Below are positions 41,372 through 48,663 of a stretch of DNA of 64,000 nucleotides, piece after piece. The notes beneath the pieces were generated by a model. It did not search any database, was not told the origin of the DNA, and was given only the letters and a program-made list of their open reading frames with translations. The DNA lies in assembly GCF_007752935.1 (NCBI RefSeq), contig NZ_CP036319.1, positions 2,480,001 to 2,544,000 on the forward strand, given 5' to 3'. The first letter of the stretch is position 1. Every line of letters begins with the position of its first letter. A program made the translations under genes and the position numbers. This stretch comes from Crateriforma conspicua (GTDB taxonomy: Bacteria; Planctomycetota; Planctomycetia; Pirellulales; Pirellulaceae).

Positions 41372-41833
41372 ATGAACGTGACCCCCGAAGTATCCACCTA
41401 CCTGTTCTTTGACGGCAATTGCGAAGAAGCACTGCGGTTCTACCAGTCCAGGCTGGACGCAGAGATCGTGTTCGTCATGCGGTTCAAAGATAACCCGGAA
41501 CCCGATCCCGACTGTCCGATTCCCGAAGGTTTCGACGACAAGATCATGCATGCGACGATTCGCATCGGAAACACCATTGTGATGGCATCCGATGGTGCAA
41601 GCATGGCTGAAGATGCTTCGGTCGGGATGAACGGGTTTCGCCTGGTCTATACCGCCGAAGACCCGGAGCGAATCCGCCACGTCTTTGACCACCTGGCCGA
41701 CGGCGGTAACCCGGAAATGCCTCCGGTGAAAACGTTCTGGTCGCGATCCTATGGCATGGTCACCGACAGATTCGGCGTGGCGTGGATGGTGATGTGTGTC
41801 GATCCGGAACAAAATCGCACCCAAGTCGATTAG
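41372..41833 (+). CDS. PhnB-like VOC (glyoxalase-fold) protein
   Basis: The 153-residue protein is a vicinal-oxygen-chelate fold member of the PhnB/3-demethylubiquinone-like group. It has FFDGNCEEALRFYQSRLDAEI, the HATIRIGNTIVMASDG strand and a C-terminal YGMVTDRFGVAWMVM. The function is unknown; such proteins are often co-encoded with ECF42 sigma factors as accessory regulators. The ATG at 41372 fits, with the 42-codon upstream frame ending at 41375 in ATGA. The protein is intact although the adjacent sigma gene is broken, so it may have an independent job or be in decay. Confidence 0.85.
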   Translation: MNVTPEVSTYLFFDGNCEEALRFYQSRLDAEIVFVMRFKDNPEPDPDCPIPEGFDDKIMHATIRIGNTIVMASDGASMAEDASVGMNGFRLVYTAEDPERIRHVFDHLADGGNPEMPPVKTFWSRSYGMVTDRFGVAWMVMCVDPEQNRTQVD

Positions 41834-41936
41834 CTGAATCGGGCGGATGGCAGTTGTCATGATCTGATGCGACCGTAAACGTCTCTGCAGCGATCACGCT
41901 GACGCGATGGGTACCGCGTTGATCAGATCCAAGTTC

Positions 41937-41958
41937 CGGCCGCATTCCTTTGCGGCCG
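41937..41958. terminator. Possible bidirectional hairpin terminator
   Basis: An 8-base perfect stem (CGGCCGCA with TGCGGCCG) around a six-base TTCCTT loop lies between two convergent genes. It lacks a U-tract on both sides, so termination strength is uncertain. Confidence 0.35.
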
Positions 41959-41974
41959 TTCGGGCAACGCTTGG

Positions 41975-42961
41975 TTACTGAACCGCCGAGACATGACGAG
42001 TCAGGAAATCACGCATCAGCCGTGCGATCTTTTCGCCGCGATCTTCCAACGCAAAATGGCCGGTGTCCAGCAGATGCAGCTCGGCGTTGGGTAAATCACG
42101 CTGATACGGTGTGGCTCCCGAGGCGGGGAAGATTTCATCGTTCTTTCCCCACGCAATCAACGTCGGAGGCTGATGTTGTCGCAGATAGGCCTGCCAAGCC
42201 GGGTAACGTTTCGGGTTGCTGCCATAGTCATAGAACAGTTGCAACTGAATCGCTTGGTTTCCGGGACGGTCCAGCAAAGGTTGATCAACCCGCCAGTTAT
42301 CGGGACTGATTTTTGACACATCGCGGACGCCGTGGGTGTACTGCCACCGTGTGCCGTCCAACTTCAAGAACGCTTTCAACGGTTCTGCCGTCGTTTCGTT
42401 GCGATCTTGCCAGTAGGCCCGAAGCGGATCCCAAAATGGGCTTAGGCCTTCTTCGTACGCATTGCCGTTTTGAATCACTAGTGACTGAACTCGCTCGGGA
42501 TGACGCACTGCCAATCGGAAGCCGACCGGGGCGCCGTAGTCCATCAAGTACAAGCTGTATCGTTTGATTTCACGTTGATCCAGCCATTGACCGATCACAT
42601 CCGCCAAGCGATCGAACGTGTAATCAAACTGGTCGACCGTGGGCATGGAACTGTTTCCAAAGCCGGGATAGTCCGGCGCGATCACGTGGAAGCGATCGGA
42701 CAGTCGAGGGATCAAGTTGCGAAACATGTGTGACGACGTCGGAAAACCGTGCAACAACACGATCGTCGGTGCGTCGGCCGGGCCCGATTCGCGATAAAAG
42801 ATCTCCAATCCGTCGACCTGATCCGTGCGATGGTGCACCGTCGTCGTGTCCGATGAATCAGCCGCCCGAACAATCGGACGGGGCTCAGACGCGTTGACGG
42901 CGGGTGAAGCAAGAAGTGAAAGGGACAATAAAGCCAAAGCTCCGGTGTAACGGTATGTCAT
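41975..42961 (-). CDS. Exported epoxide-hydrolase or dehalogenase-like alpha/beta hydrolase
   Basis: The 328-residue enzyme has a signal peptide (residues 1-24). The oxyanion segment is [10 protein letters not shown] (His71), and the nucleophile is Asp141 in [10 protein letters not shown], the aspartate typical of epoxide hydrolases, haloalkane dehalogenases and haloacetate dehalogenases rather than the Ser of esterases. [10 protein letters not shown] supplies the acid, and GHFALED the catalytic His. A cap-domain region is residues about 165-240. It may act on toxic xenobiotics or on epoxides in the periplasm. It is adjacent to and co-directional with the DUF1348 gene upstream. Confidence 0.84.
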   Translation of the reverse strand: MTYRYTGALALLSLSLLASPAVNASEPRPIVRAADSSDTTTVHHRTDQVDGLEIFYRESGPADAPTIVLLHGFPTSSHMFRNLIPRLSDRFHVIAPDYPGFGNSSMPTVDQFDYTFDRLADVIGQWLDQREIKRYSLYLMDYGAPVGFRLAVRHPERVQSLVIQNGNAYEEGLSPFWDPLRAYWQDRNETTAEPLKAFLKLDGTRWQYTHGVRDVSKISPDNWRVDQPLLDRPGNQAIQLQLFYDYGSNPKRYPAWQAYLRQHQPPTLIAWGKNDEIFPASGATPYQRDLPNAELHLLDTGHFALEDRGEKIARLMRDFLTRHVSAVQ

Positions 42962-43036
42962 TTTATGGTCTTTGAGTTGAAAGTGGTTCTGTGTTGATTC
43001 ATTGGTTCTCGTGTTGCGGCGAAGAGCGCGTGTGTT

Positions 43037-43573
43037 CTAGTTCGTCGCGGCGTCAACCAAGCGTCGTTCGCTCGGCTCAATCGCAACGTCATTGGCACTC
43101 ATGTCACGACGTTGCATCAGACCGTCATCGCCAAATTCCCAGTGTTCGTTGCCATGGGTGCGAAACCATTGCCCGGTGGCATCGTGCCATTCGTATTCAA
43201 AGCGGACAGAGATCCGGTTGTCGGTGAAGCTCCATAGTTCCTTCTCCAGTCGATAATCCAGCTCGCGTTGCCACTTATCTGTCAGGAACTCCGTGATCGC
43301 TTCGCGTCCGACAAAGAACTGATCGCGATTTCGCCACTGGGAATCGACGCTGTAAGCGCGAGCGACGCGGTGCGGGTCACGGCTGTTCCAAGCGTCTTCG
43401 GCCGCCTGGACTTTGGCCAAAGCGGACGCCCGATCGAACGGCGGCCGGATGTCCGTCGGAAGGACGGTCGGCGTTGCACAGCTGTCGGTGGTGCAAGCGT
43501 CGGTGGTGCAAGCGTCGGTGGTGCAAGCGTCGGTGGTGCAAGCGTCGGTGGTGCAAGCGGTTTCGTGATTCAT
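43037..43573 (-). CDS. DUF1348 (NTF2-like) protein with N-terminal CTTDA repeats
   Basis: The 178-residue protein contains a DUF1348/NTF2-like domain (residues about 45-170, [51 protein letters not shown]). DUF1348 proteins are small, of uncertain role, often thought to bind or hydrolyse hydrophobic compounds. Before it lie five copies of the pentapeptide CTTDA, encoded by five perfect 15-base DNA copies. No signal peptide is evident. The repeat adds regularly spaced cysteines. It lies about 75 bases upstream of the epoxide-hydrolase-like gene on the same strand. Confidence 0.8.
   Translation of the reverse strand: MNHETACTTDACTTDACTTDACTTDACTTDSCATPTVLPTDIRPPFDRASALAKVQAAEDAWNSRDPHRVARAYSVDSQWRNRDQFFVGREAITEFLTDKWQRELDYRLEKELWSFTDNRISVRFEYEWHDATGQWFRTHGNEHWEFGDDGLMQRRDMSANDVAIEPSERRLVDAATN
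43485..43559. repeat. Perfect 15-base tandem repeat, five copies
   Basis: The 15-base unit TCGGTGGTGCAAGCG occurs five times without mismatch at 43485-43559, inside the DUF1348 gene. On the minus strand it encodes the pentapeptide CTTDA. A degenerate sixth copy precedes it. Perfect copies indicate recent slippage and likely strain variation. Confidence 0.97.
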
Positions 43574-43699
43574 GGCGTCGTTTCGTCTTTCGGATTAACG
43601 GTTCGTGTTGAAATCGGACCCACCGGTACCTTGCCGTTGCCGCGGATGGCTTTCCATCAGCGGACGCAAGATCTCGGCGATCTGGTTGCGGGGTCGCTT

Positions 43700-43714
43700 A
43701 GGCACAAACCATGC
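43700..43714 (+). promoter_or_regulatory. Possible sigma-54 promoter of the activator gene
   Basis: AGGCAC-AAACC-ATGC has the GG and GC dinucleotides of a -24/-12 sigma-54 promoter at exact spacing, with two mismatches to TGGCAC-N5-TTGC. It lies 138 bases before the activator start at 43852. It would give autoregulation, but a match this short could occur by chance. Confidence 0.3.
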
Positions 43715-43851
43715 CGAAACTTCAAGGTTGTTCGTAAGTGGTTTGATGGAAACGCTTTAGGGAAATTGTTGTGCCTGTCGAAGTGGTCGTGAAAAATCAC
43801 GAAACATGAAAAGTCAGGTGTGATTCGTGAAAAACCATTATTCTGTTGCAG

Positions 43852-45474
43852 ATGAATTCGCCACCTGAACTAAATTGTGATGACGCCGAATCGTTCCAAG
43901 CGTTGCTGCTGGAGATGGCCCGGCAACGAAGTGTCGATTCGCTGCTGCGATTGATCGTCCGACGGCTGTGCCAAACGTCCAGCATCGCCCTGGCACGTCT
44001 GTGGTTGATCCAGCCTGGGGACATCTGCCAGCGGTGCGTTTTTGCCGACGAATGCCCCGACCGGTCGCAGTGTTTGCATTTGGTCGCCAGCGACGGCGAA
44101 TCGCAATCGAACGGATCGCGTTGGGATCGTCTGGACGGGAGGTTTCAGCGATTTCCGATCGGCGTTCGCAAAGTCGGGCACATCGCGGCAACCGGCGACG
44201 TCGTGGAAGTGACCGACATCAGCGAAGGGTCCCCCTGGATCGTGCGACCGGAATGGGCCACCGCCGAAGGAATCCGTGGGTTTGTCGGGCAACCGTTGGT
44301 GCACCAATCGGAGGTCCTGGGCGTGCTGGGGGTCTTTCTGCGTTCACCGGTCTGGCCAGCGGGGCGTTCTTGGCTGCGAATCATCGCCGACCATGCAGCG
44401 GTTACCATCGCAAACACCCGAGCACTGCAGCGGATCGAACACTTGACCCAGCAGTTGGAATTGGAAAACGAATATCTAAAAGACGAAATCAGTTCGTCGT
44501 TACAGTTCGGTGAAATCGTGGGGCAAAGTGCGGCGCTGCAAAAGGTCTTGCAGCAAGTCGCATTGGTGGCCCCGACCGACAGCAATGTCCTGATTCTTGG
44601 CGAATCAGGCGTTGGAAAAGAATTGATTGCTCGTGCGATTCATCAACAAAGCCCGCGGCACGATCGCCCGCTGATCAAGGTCAATTGCGCATCGATTCCG
44701 CGTGACCTTTTTGAAAGCGAGTTCTTTGGCCACACTCAAGGTGCATTCACCGGTGCAGTGCGGGATCGCGTGGGACGTTTTGAATTGGCCGATGGTGGGA
44801 CGCTGTTCTTGGACGAAATCGGCGAAGTCCCGTTGGAGATGCAAAGCAAGCTTCTGCGAGTGCTGCAAGAAGGCACCTACGAACGCATTGGTGAAGAACA
44901 GACGCGTCAGGCCGATGTTCGAATTGTTGCGGCAACGAATCGCGACTTGCAAGAAGAGGCGGCCGAAAAGAACTTTCGCGAAGACCTGTATTATCGGCTC
45001 AGCGTATTCCCAATCGAAGTCGTGCCGTTGCGGCAGCGGGTCGAAGACATTCCCCTGCTGGCATCGCATTTTCTGCAAACACGTGCCCGCCAGATCGGCG
45101 TCGATCAGCCGACGTTGAAACAGCGGCACGTGCGTCAACTGATGGCGTATCGGTGGCCGGGCAACATCCGTGAATTGCAAAACGTGATTGAACGGGCGGT
45201 GATCCGTTCGCAGACCGGACCGCTGCAGTTTGACCTGCCCCAGACGGCGCACGAGGCCGCGGCGACGGTTTCGTCACCGACGCCGGCGCGGACTGATGCT
45301 CTGATGACCGAGGAAGAAATACGTCGGATCGAACGTCAGAACATGATCGACGTGTTGGAAGCTCATCGCTGGAAGATCTCCGGCGACCAGGGGGCCGCCC
45401 AGTTTTTGGGGCTGCATCCCGCGACGTTGTCATCACGGATGCGATCGATGGGGATTCGTCGCCGGACGAAGTGA
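43852..45474 (+). CDS. Sigma-54-dependent regulator with four-cysteine GAF domain
   Basis: This is a 540-residue transcription activator. The GAF-type input (residues about 15-200) carries [16 protein letters not shown], a C-x2-C-x5-C-x5-C set (Cys59, 62, 68, 74) suited to an iron-sulfur cluster, metal or redox switch. The AAA+ domain has Walker A GESGVGKE, the GAFTGA loop in [13 protein letters not shown], and Walker [11 protein letters not shown] Fis-type helix-turn-helix ends the protein ([22 protein letters not shown]). I chose ATG 43852 over TTG 43846. The layout is like NorR/FhlA/NifA. It converges with the electron-transfer operon and is the best candidate regulator of it. Confidence 0.9.
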   Translation: MNSPPELNCDDAESFQALLLEMARQRSVDSLLRLIVRRLCQTSSIALARLWLIQPGDICQRCVFADECPDRSQCLHLVASDGESQSNGSRWDRLDGRFQRFPIGVRKVGHIAATGDVVEVTDISEGSPWIVRPEWATAEGIRGFVGQPLVHQSEVLGVLGVFLRSPVWPAGRSWLRIIADHAAVTIANTRALQRIEHLTQQLELENEYLKDEISSSLQFGEIVGQSAALQKVLQQVALVAPTDSNVLILGESGVGKELIARAIHQQSPRHDRPLIKVNCASIPRDLFESEFFGHTQGAFTGAVRDRVGRFELADGGTLFLDEIGEVPLEMQSKLLRVLQEGTYERIGEEQTRQADVRIVAATNRDLQEEAAEKNFREDLYYRLSVFPIEVVPLRQRVEDIPLLASHFLQTRARQIGVDQPTLKQRHVRQLMAYRWPGNIRELQNVIERAVIRSQTGPLQFDLPQTAHEAAATVSSPTPARTDALMTEEEIRRIERQNMIDVLEAHRWKISGDQGAAQFLGLHPATLSSRMRSMGIRRRTK

Positions 45475-45502
45475 TGTCGATCGCACCTCGTTGTCGTGAT
45501 CG

Positions 45503-46099
45503 CTATCGATGACGTGCGTGACAGGAATTGCAATTGACGGCGCGCCGGAACCGGGGCACCGCTTCATCGCCCTGTTGCAATACCGCGTCGGCTGCGTCGG
45601 CCAATTCGCCGGCACGCGTTTGGAAATCCAATGGGTCACCTTTGGGTGGAACTTGTGATGCCAAATGCCGATACATCCGCACGACCAACTGCCCCAGATC
45701 CGGATCGATCGGCGGTTTCAGCCATTCTCGGTAGGCTTTTGATTCGTGGACCGCCTGCATCACGTCGCCGACCGAAAGCGACGCGATCTGTTCATCGGTT
45801 AGCGGCGACAGACCATAGGTCGCCAATCCCGATTCAATGTCTGCCGGATTCGTCATGTCGTGGTCCGCAAGGTCCGACGGACTGGCAATCGCCCGTTCGG
45901 CCTTGGTTTGCGCAATGGCCGCCGGCGATTCGCCTGAGTCAGGAACGGGTGGCAGCGACGGTTCGCTGCACCCGAGCAAAAACACGACTTGGGCGGCGAA
46001 ACAGCATGTGCACCGGAGTCGTCGGCGTGGTGGCGTGATCCAACCGCAGCGCTGCGGAGCATTGATCCGTTGCACATGAATCGAGCGGAAAGCGTTCAT
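45503..46099 (-). CDS. Cytochrome c'-like lipoprotein
   Basis: The 198-residue protein from the ATG at 46099 has a signal ending FLLGC (lipobox) and is probably anchored in the outer leaflet of the inner membrane or the outer membrane. A single haem site CNSCH lies four residues from the C-terminus. Such a terminal CxxCH after a helical domain is the build of cytochromes c', which bind NO. The upstream region is helical (VRMYRHLASQVPPKGD, ADAVLQQGDEAVPRFRRAVN). Its ATG overlaps the globin stop as ATGA. It is the last gene of the minus-strand operon. An ordinary monohaem c-type cytochrome remains possible. Confidence 0.78.
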   Translation of the reverse strand: MNAFRSIHVQRINAPQRCGWITPPRRRLRCTCCFAAQVVFLLGCSEPSLPPVPDSGESPAAIAQTKAERAIASPSDLADHDMTNPADIESGLATYGLSPLTDEQIASLSVGDVMQAVHESKAYREWLKPPIDPDLGQLVVRMYRHLASQVPPKGDPLDFQTRAGELADAADAVLQQGDEAVPRFRRAVNCNSCHARHR

Positions 46100-46512
46100 G
46101 CCGCCTGCTCGTGTGCCGCATCCAGCATGACGGTACTCAGCGTCACGTAGGTTTCGGTCCAAGCCTCTTTGACATCGGCGGTGAAGGCTTCGCCCAGGCC
46201 CTGTTCAAGCGTCCAAAGTAGGGCTTGGCCGACCGTTTGGTAACTTTCATCGGGCACACCGTATTGAACGTGGCGTCTTCCCAAGTCTTTCAAAGCGGGA
46301 AGCAAGGATTCGAGTTTTGTCAGTGATGCGACGGCTAGGCTGAGCGTTGCCATTAGCTTTTTGCCTTGCTCTTTCATGTCGCCTTTAAACAACGGTTTCA
46401 AGCTAGGGTCCAAGTCAAACAGTTTTCCGTAGAACAGTTCGGCGGCCTGTTCGGAGATTGGTTTGACTTGTTCCCAAGACGACTGGACAAGTTCGATTTG
46501 ATTGGGTGTCAT
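46096..46512 (-). CDS. Single-domain globin
   Basis: The 138-residue globin has the family N-terminus (QIELVQSSWEQVKPI), a distal region with Gln49 (GDMKEQGKKLM) and proximal His81 (RRHVQYGV). It lacks a flavodoxin-reductase module, unlike flavohaemoglobin. Single-domain bacterial globins often bind O2 or NO and can act as NO dioxygenases with a separate reductase. In this operon a NAD(P)H flavoprotein could supply electrons, but this globin has no signal peptide and so is cytoplasmic. Its stop overlaps the next start as ATGA. Haem binding is highly likely, the reaction is inferred. Confidence 0.9.
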   Translation of the reverse strand: MTPNQIELVQSSWEQVKPISEQAAELFYGKLFDLDPSLKPLFKGDMKEQGKKLMATLSLAVASLTKLESLLPALKDLGRRHVQYGVPDESYQTVGQALLWTLEQGLGEAFTADVKEAWTETYVTLSTVMLDAAHEQAA

Positions 46513-46577
46513 GGCTTCGATCCGTGTGGTGGGTTAACAGTAGCTGCGTTGAAAATCAGTATCCGAGGAGATTGAAA

Positions 46578-47207
46578 CTAGGGCAGCGGAATTCGAACCA
46601 AAACTCCACCCATGACATCGTCCTTTTCGAATTCTGGATAATCGTCACCGCGGTTGGGGTGGTCGTTGTGACAAGTCCAACAGGCTTCTGCCACGGCGCG
46701 ATCCGGGTACACGGCGACGAAGTAATTGGTGTCACCCAGGACTTCTTCGCCATAGAAGTTGTCGCCCGGGTTTTCGACGATGTACTGCAACGCTTTCTTT
46801 TCCAAGTCGGTCTTGGCTTGATGTTGTTCGTTCAGAGGCCATGACGATCGCAACGCATAGGTGAATCCGGCTTCTTTATTCTCGTCGACCAATTCGGCAC
46901 CCATGCGGAACATTTGGGCGGGCAAAGGAATGGCATCGTCGGAATCTTGCCAGTACTCATCGGCGGTGACGACGGACTCTTGTTTCTTCAGGTTGGTCAC
47001 GACGTGGGTTGCATACACGGTGCGGTCGGCCATCATCACCGCATGCACGCCATCGGCGAATTGTTGCGGCGTGATGGTTGGACCGCTGGAACTGCTGCTG
47101 GCTTCGCTGGAACCGCAACCGGTCATTGATAGGGTGCCAACAATGACCGCCGATAGGCCGGCGACGGCAAAGAAGATTCGCTGGATCGTCATGCTTTGAA
47201 AACTCAT
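46578..47207 (-). CDS. Tll0287-like (DUF3365) haem c lipoprotein
   Basis: The 209-residue protein has a signal ending SMTGC (Cys31), a Ser-rich linker, and a Tll0287-like PAS-type domain. The single haem site is CWTCHNDHPNRGDDYPEF near residue 176, and the segment FTYALRSSWPLNEQHQA is typical of DUF3365. Family members are haem-containing sensors or redox proteins. Start 47207 and 47192 are both possible. It lies 25 bases after the multihaem cytochrome stop and 66 bases before the globin start, inside the minus-strand operon. Its redox partner is probably the multihaem protein. Confidence 0.82.
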   Translation of the reverse strand: MSFQSMTIQRIFFAVAGLSAVIVGTLSMTGCGSSEASSSSSGPTITPQQFADGVHAVMMADRTVYATHVVTNLKKQESVVTADEYWQDSDDAIPLPAQMFRMGAELVDENKEAGFTYALRSSWPLNEQHQAKTDLEKKALQYIVENPGDNFYGEEVLGDTNYFVAVYPDRAVAEACWTCHNDHPNRGDDYPEFEKDDVMGGVLVRIPLP

Positions 47208-47231
47208 TCAGAAAAGGTGAAAAACAGAAAA

Positions 47232-48659
47232 CTAACGTGAACCCGATCGCTTGCGACTTTGTTGCCGCTTCCGACGTTGTTCGAACCATTCGTGCGCCAT
47301 TTCGACACTGGTTACGGTCTGTTCGGGAGGCCGATCGAAACAGGTTTGAGCCAGTTCCGGATCGGCCACCGCGTTCAATGAAAACTCCAAGCCATGACAT
47401 CGTTGACAGACATCACGGACCATCGTTTCAACCGGTCGAAGGACGCTGTTTTGGTTGTGATTGACGAACGTGTCGTCGCCGGTCGCCACACGCGGCATAT
47501 GGCATGTGGCGCATGTAACGCCGCGTCCGGCATCGATATCGCCGCTGCGTTCCTGACGCCATAGTTCGGCGTGGGAAGAATCCAGGTACGCCAGCGAATG
47601 ATCATCGTTGTGACATCCCAAGCATGCGTCGACCGCCGCGTATTGGACGTCGTCGACGTGTGCGGCATGACAACTGTTGCAGTTCAATTGTCGATGGGCT
47701 GCATCGGAACGCATCGGCAGTCGCGCCATTGCCACTTGCATTTCGGGCAAGCCGACGGCCAGACGCATCCCGTGTTTGCCTCGCAGAAACGTTTCGGATT
47801 GTCGTGCGTGACAATGGCGGCATGTGTCCAGCGCGACGTGATCGTTCCAAGCGGTGCCGAATCCCGCCGTTGTTGTGGTGCCATGATTCGCGAGGGAATC
47901 TTCCGCTTCGGGCTGATGGCATTGCGTGCAGTTCACGCCTGCGGCGAAGTGGGCGCTGGATGACCATTGCCGAACGATTTGCGGATCCGCATCGCTGATG
48001 TCCGGTACAACCTGCGTTTGCGTTTCTTGTGTTTGGTCGTCACCGTTTTGCTGAGAGGTCAACAAGATCAGCGTGGCATCATCCAAGATGTCTGCTTCGC
48101 CGTGGTGTTCGTCCAAGTACTTTTCGTACAACGCACGGTTGTCGTGATAGTTGTGGCACCCCGTGGTGGCGCAACTGTCGTAACGCATGCCTTCGTGGCT
48201 CACGCGGCTTTCGGCAACGTCTTGATGACAATGCCAACAATAGTCGCGGGGAATGGTCAGCCCCATCGCCAGCGTTCTTTCGGCGACGTGTTCACGGTGA
48301 CACGAAAGACAGCTTTGGGCATCCAGGGTCTTCAGCAAGTCGGCGTGCACCGGATCGTTGAATTTCGATGCCGGGTGGGTGTCGTTGGCGGTGTCCAAGT
48401 CGGTTTCGTGGCATCGCAAACAGGCATCTTGCATCACATTGGACGCGTTTGATTCGTCATTGCCGCCATTGGTTTGGTGGCACTGGTTGCAAGCCAATTC
48501 AATTTGATAGTGGCCGTGGGTTGTTTCGCCTGGCAGAAATATGCGTCGGGCGACCGTGGTGCTGGGGGCGACCAGGGCGTACGTGGCAACACCGGCGATG
48601 GCCATATTCATGACCATCCAGACGGCGAATTTCGGTGATGCAGGGACAGGCAGCTTCAT
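47232..48659 (-). CDS. Membrane-anchored multihaem cytochrome c (11 haem motifs)
   Basis: The 475-residue protein has an N-terminal helix (FAVWMVMNMAIAGVATYALV) and a periplasmic body with ten CxxCH sites at Cys57, 80, 117, 141, 244, 280, 327, 346, 383 and 418, and one CX4CH (CATTGCH) at Cys163. The last third (VTCATCHMP, VNHNQNSVLRP, CQRCHGLEF) looks like the octahaem hydroxylamine oxidoreductase/nitrite reductase superfamily, though this is by eye. The start at 48659 is four bases after the stop of the flavoprotein gene. It probably receives electrons from the membrane haems of that protein. Haem number needs experimental proof. Confidence 0.88.
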   Translation of the reverse strand: MKLPVPASPKFAVWMVMNMAIAGVATYALVAPSTTVARRIFLPGETTHGHYQIELACNQCHQTNGGNDESNASNVMQDACLRCHETDLDTANDTHPASKFNDPVHADLLKTLDAQSCLSCHREHVAERTLAMGLTIPRDYCWHCHQDVAESRVSHEGMRYDSCATTGCHNYHDNRALYEKYLDEHHGEADILDDATLILLTSQQNGDDQTQETQTQVVPDISDADPQIVRQWSSSAHFAAGVNCTQCHQPEAEDSLANHGTTTTAGFGTAWNDHVALDTCRHCHARQSETFLRGKHGMRLAVGLPEMQVAMARLPMRSDAAHRQLNCNSCHAAHVDDVQYAAVDACLGCHNDDHSLAYLDSSHAELWRQERSGDIDAGRGVTCATCHMPRVATGDDTFVNHNQNSVLRPVETMVRDVCQRCHGLEFSLNAVADPELAQTCFDRPPEQTVTSVEMAHEWFEQRRKRQQSRKRSGSR

Positions 48660-48663
48660 GTCG

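Noticed and set aside
43485-43559. CRISPR-like array
   Set aside because: The 15-base units are contiguous without spacers and lie inside a reading frame.
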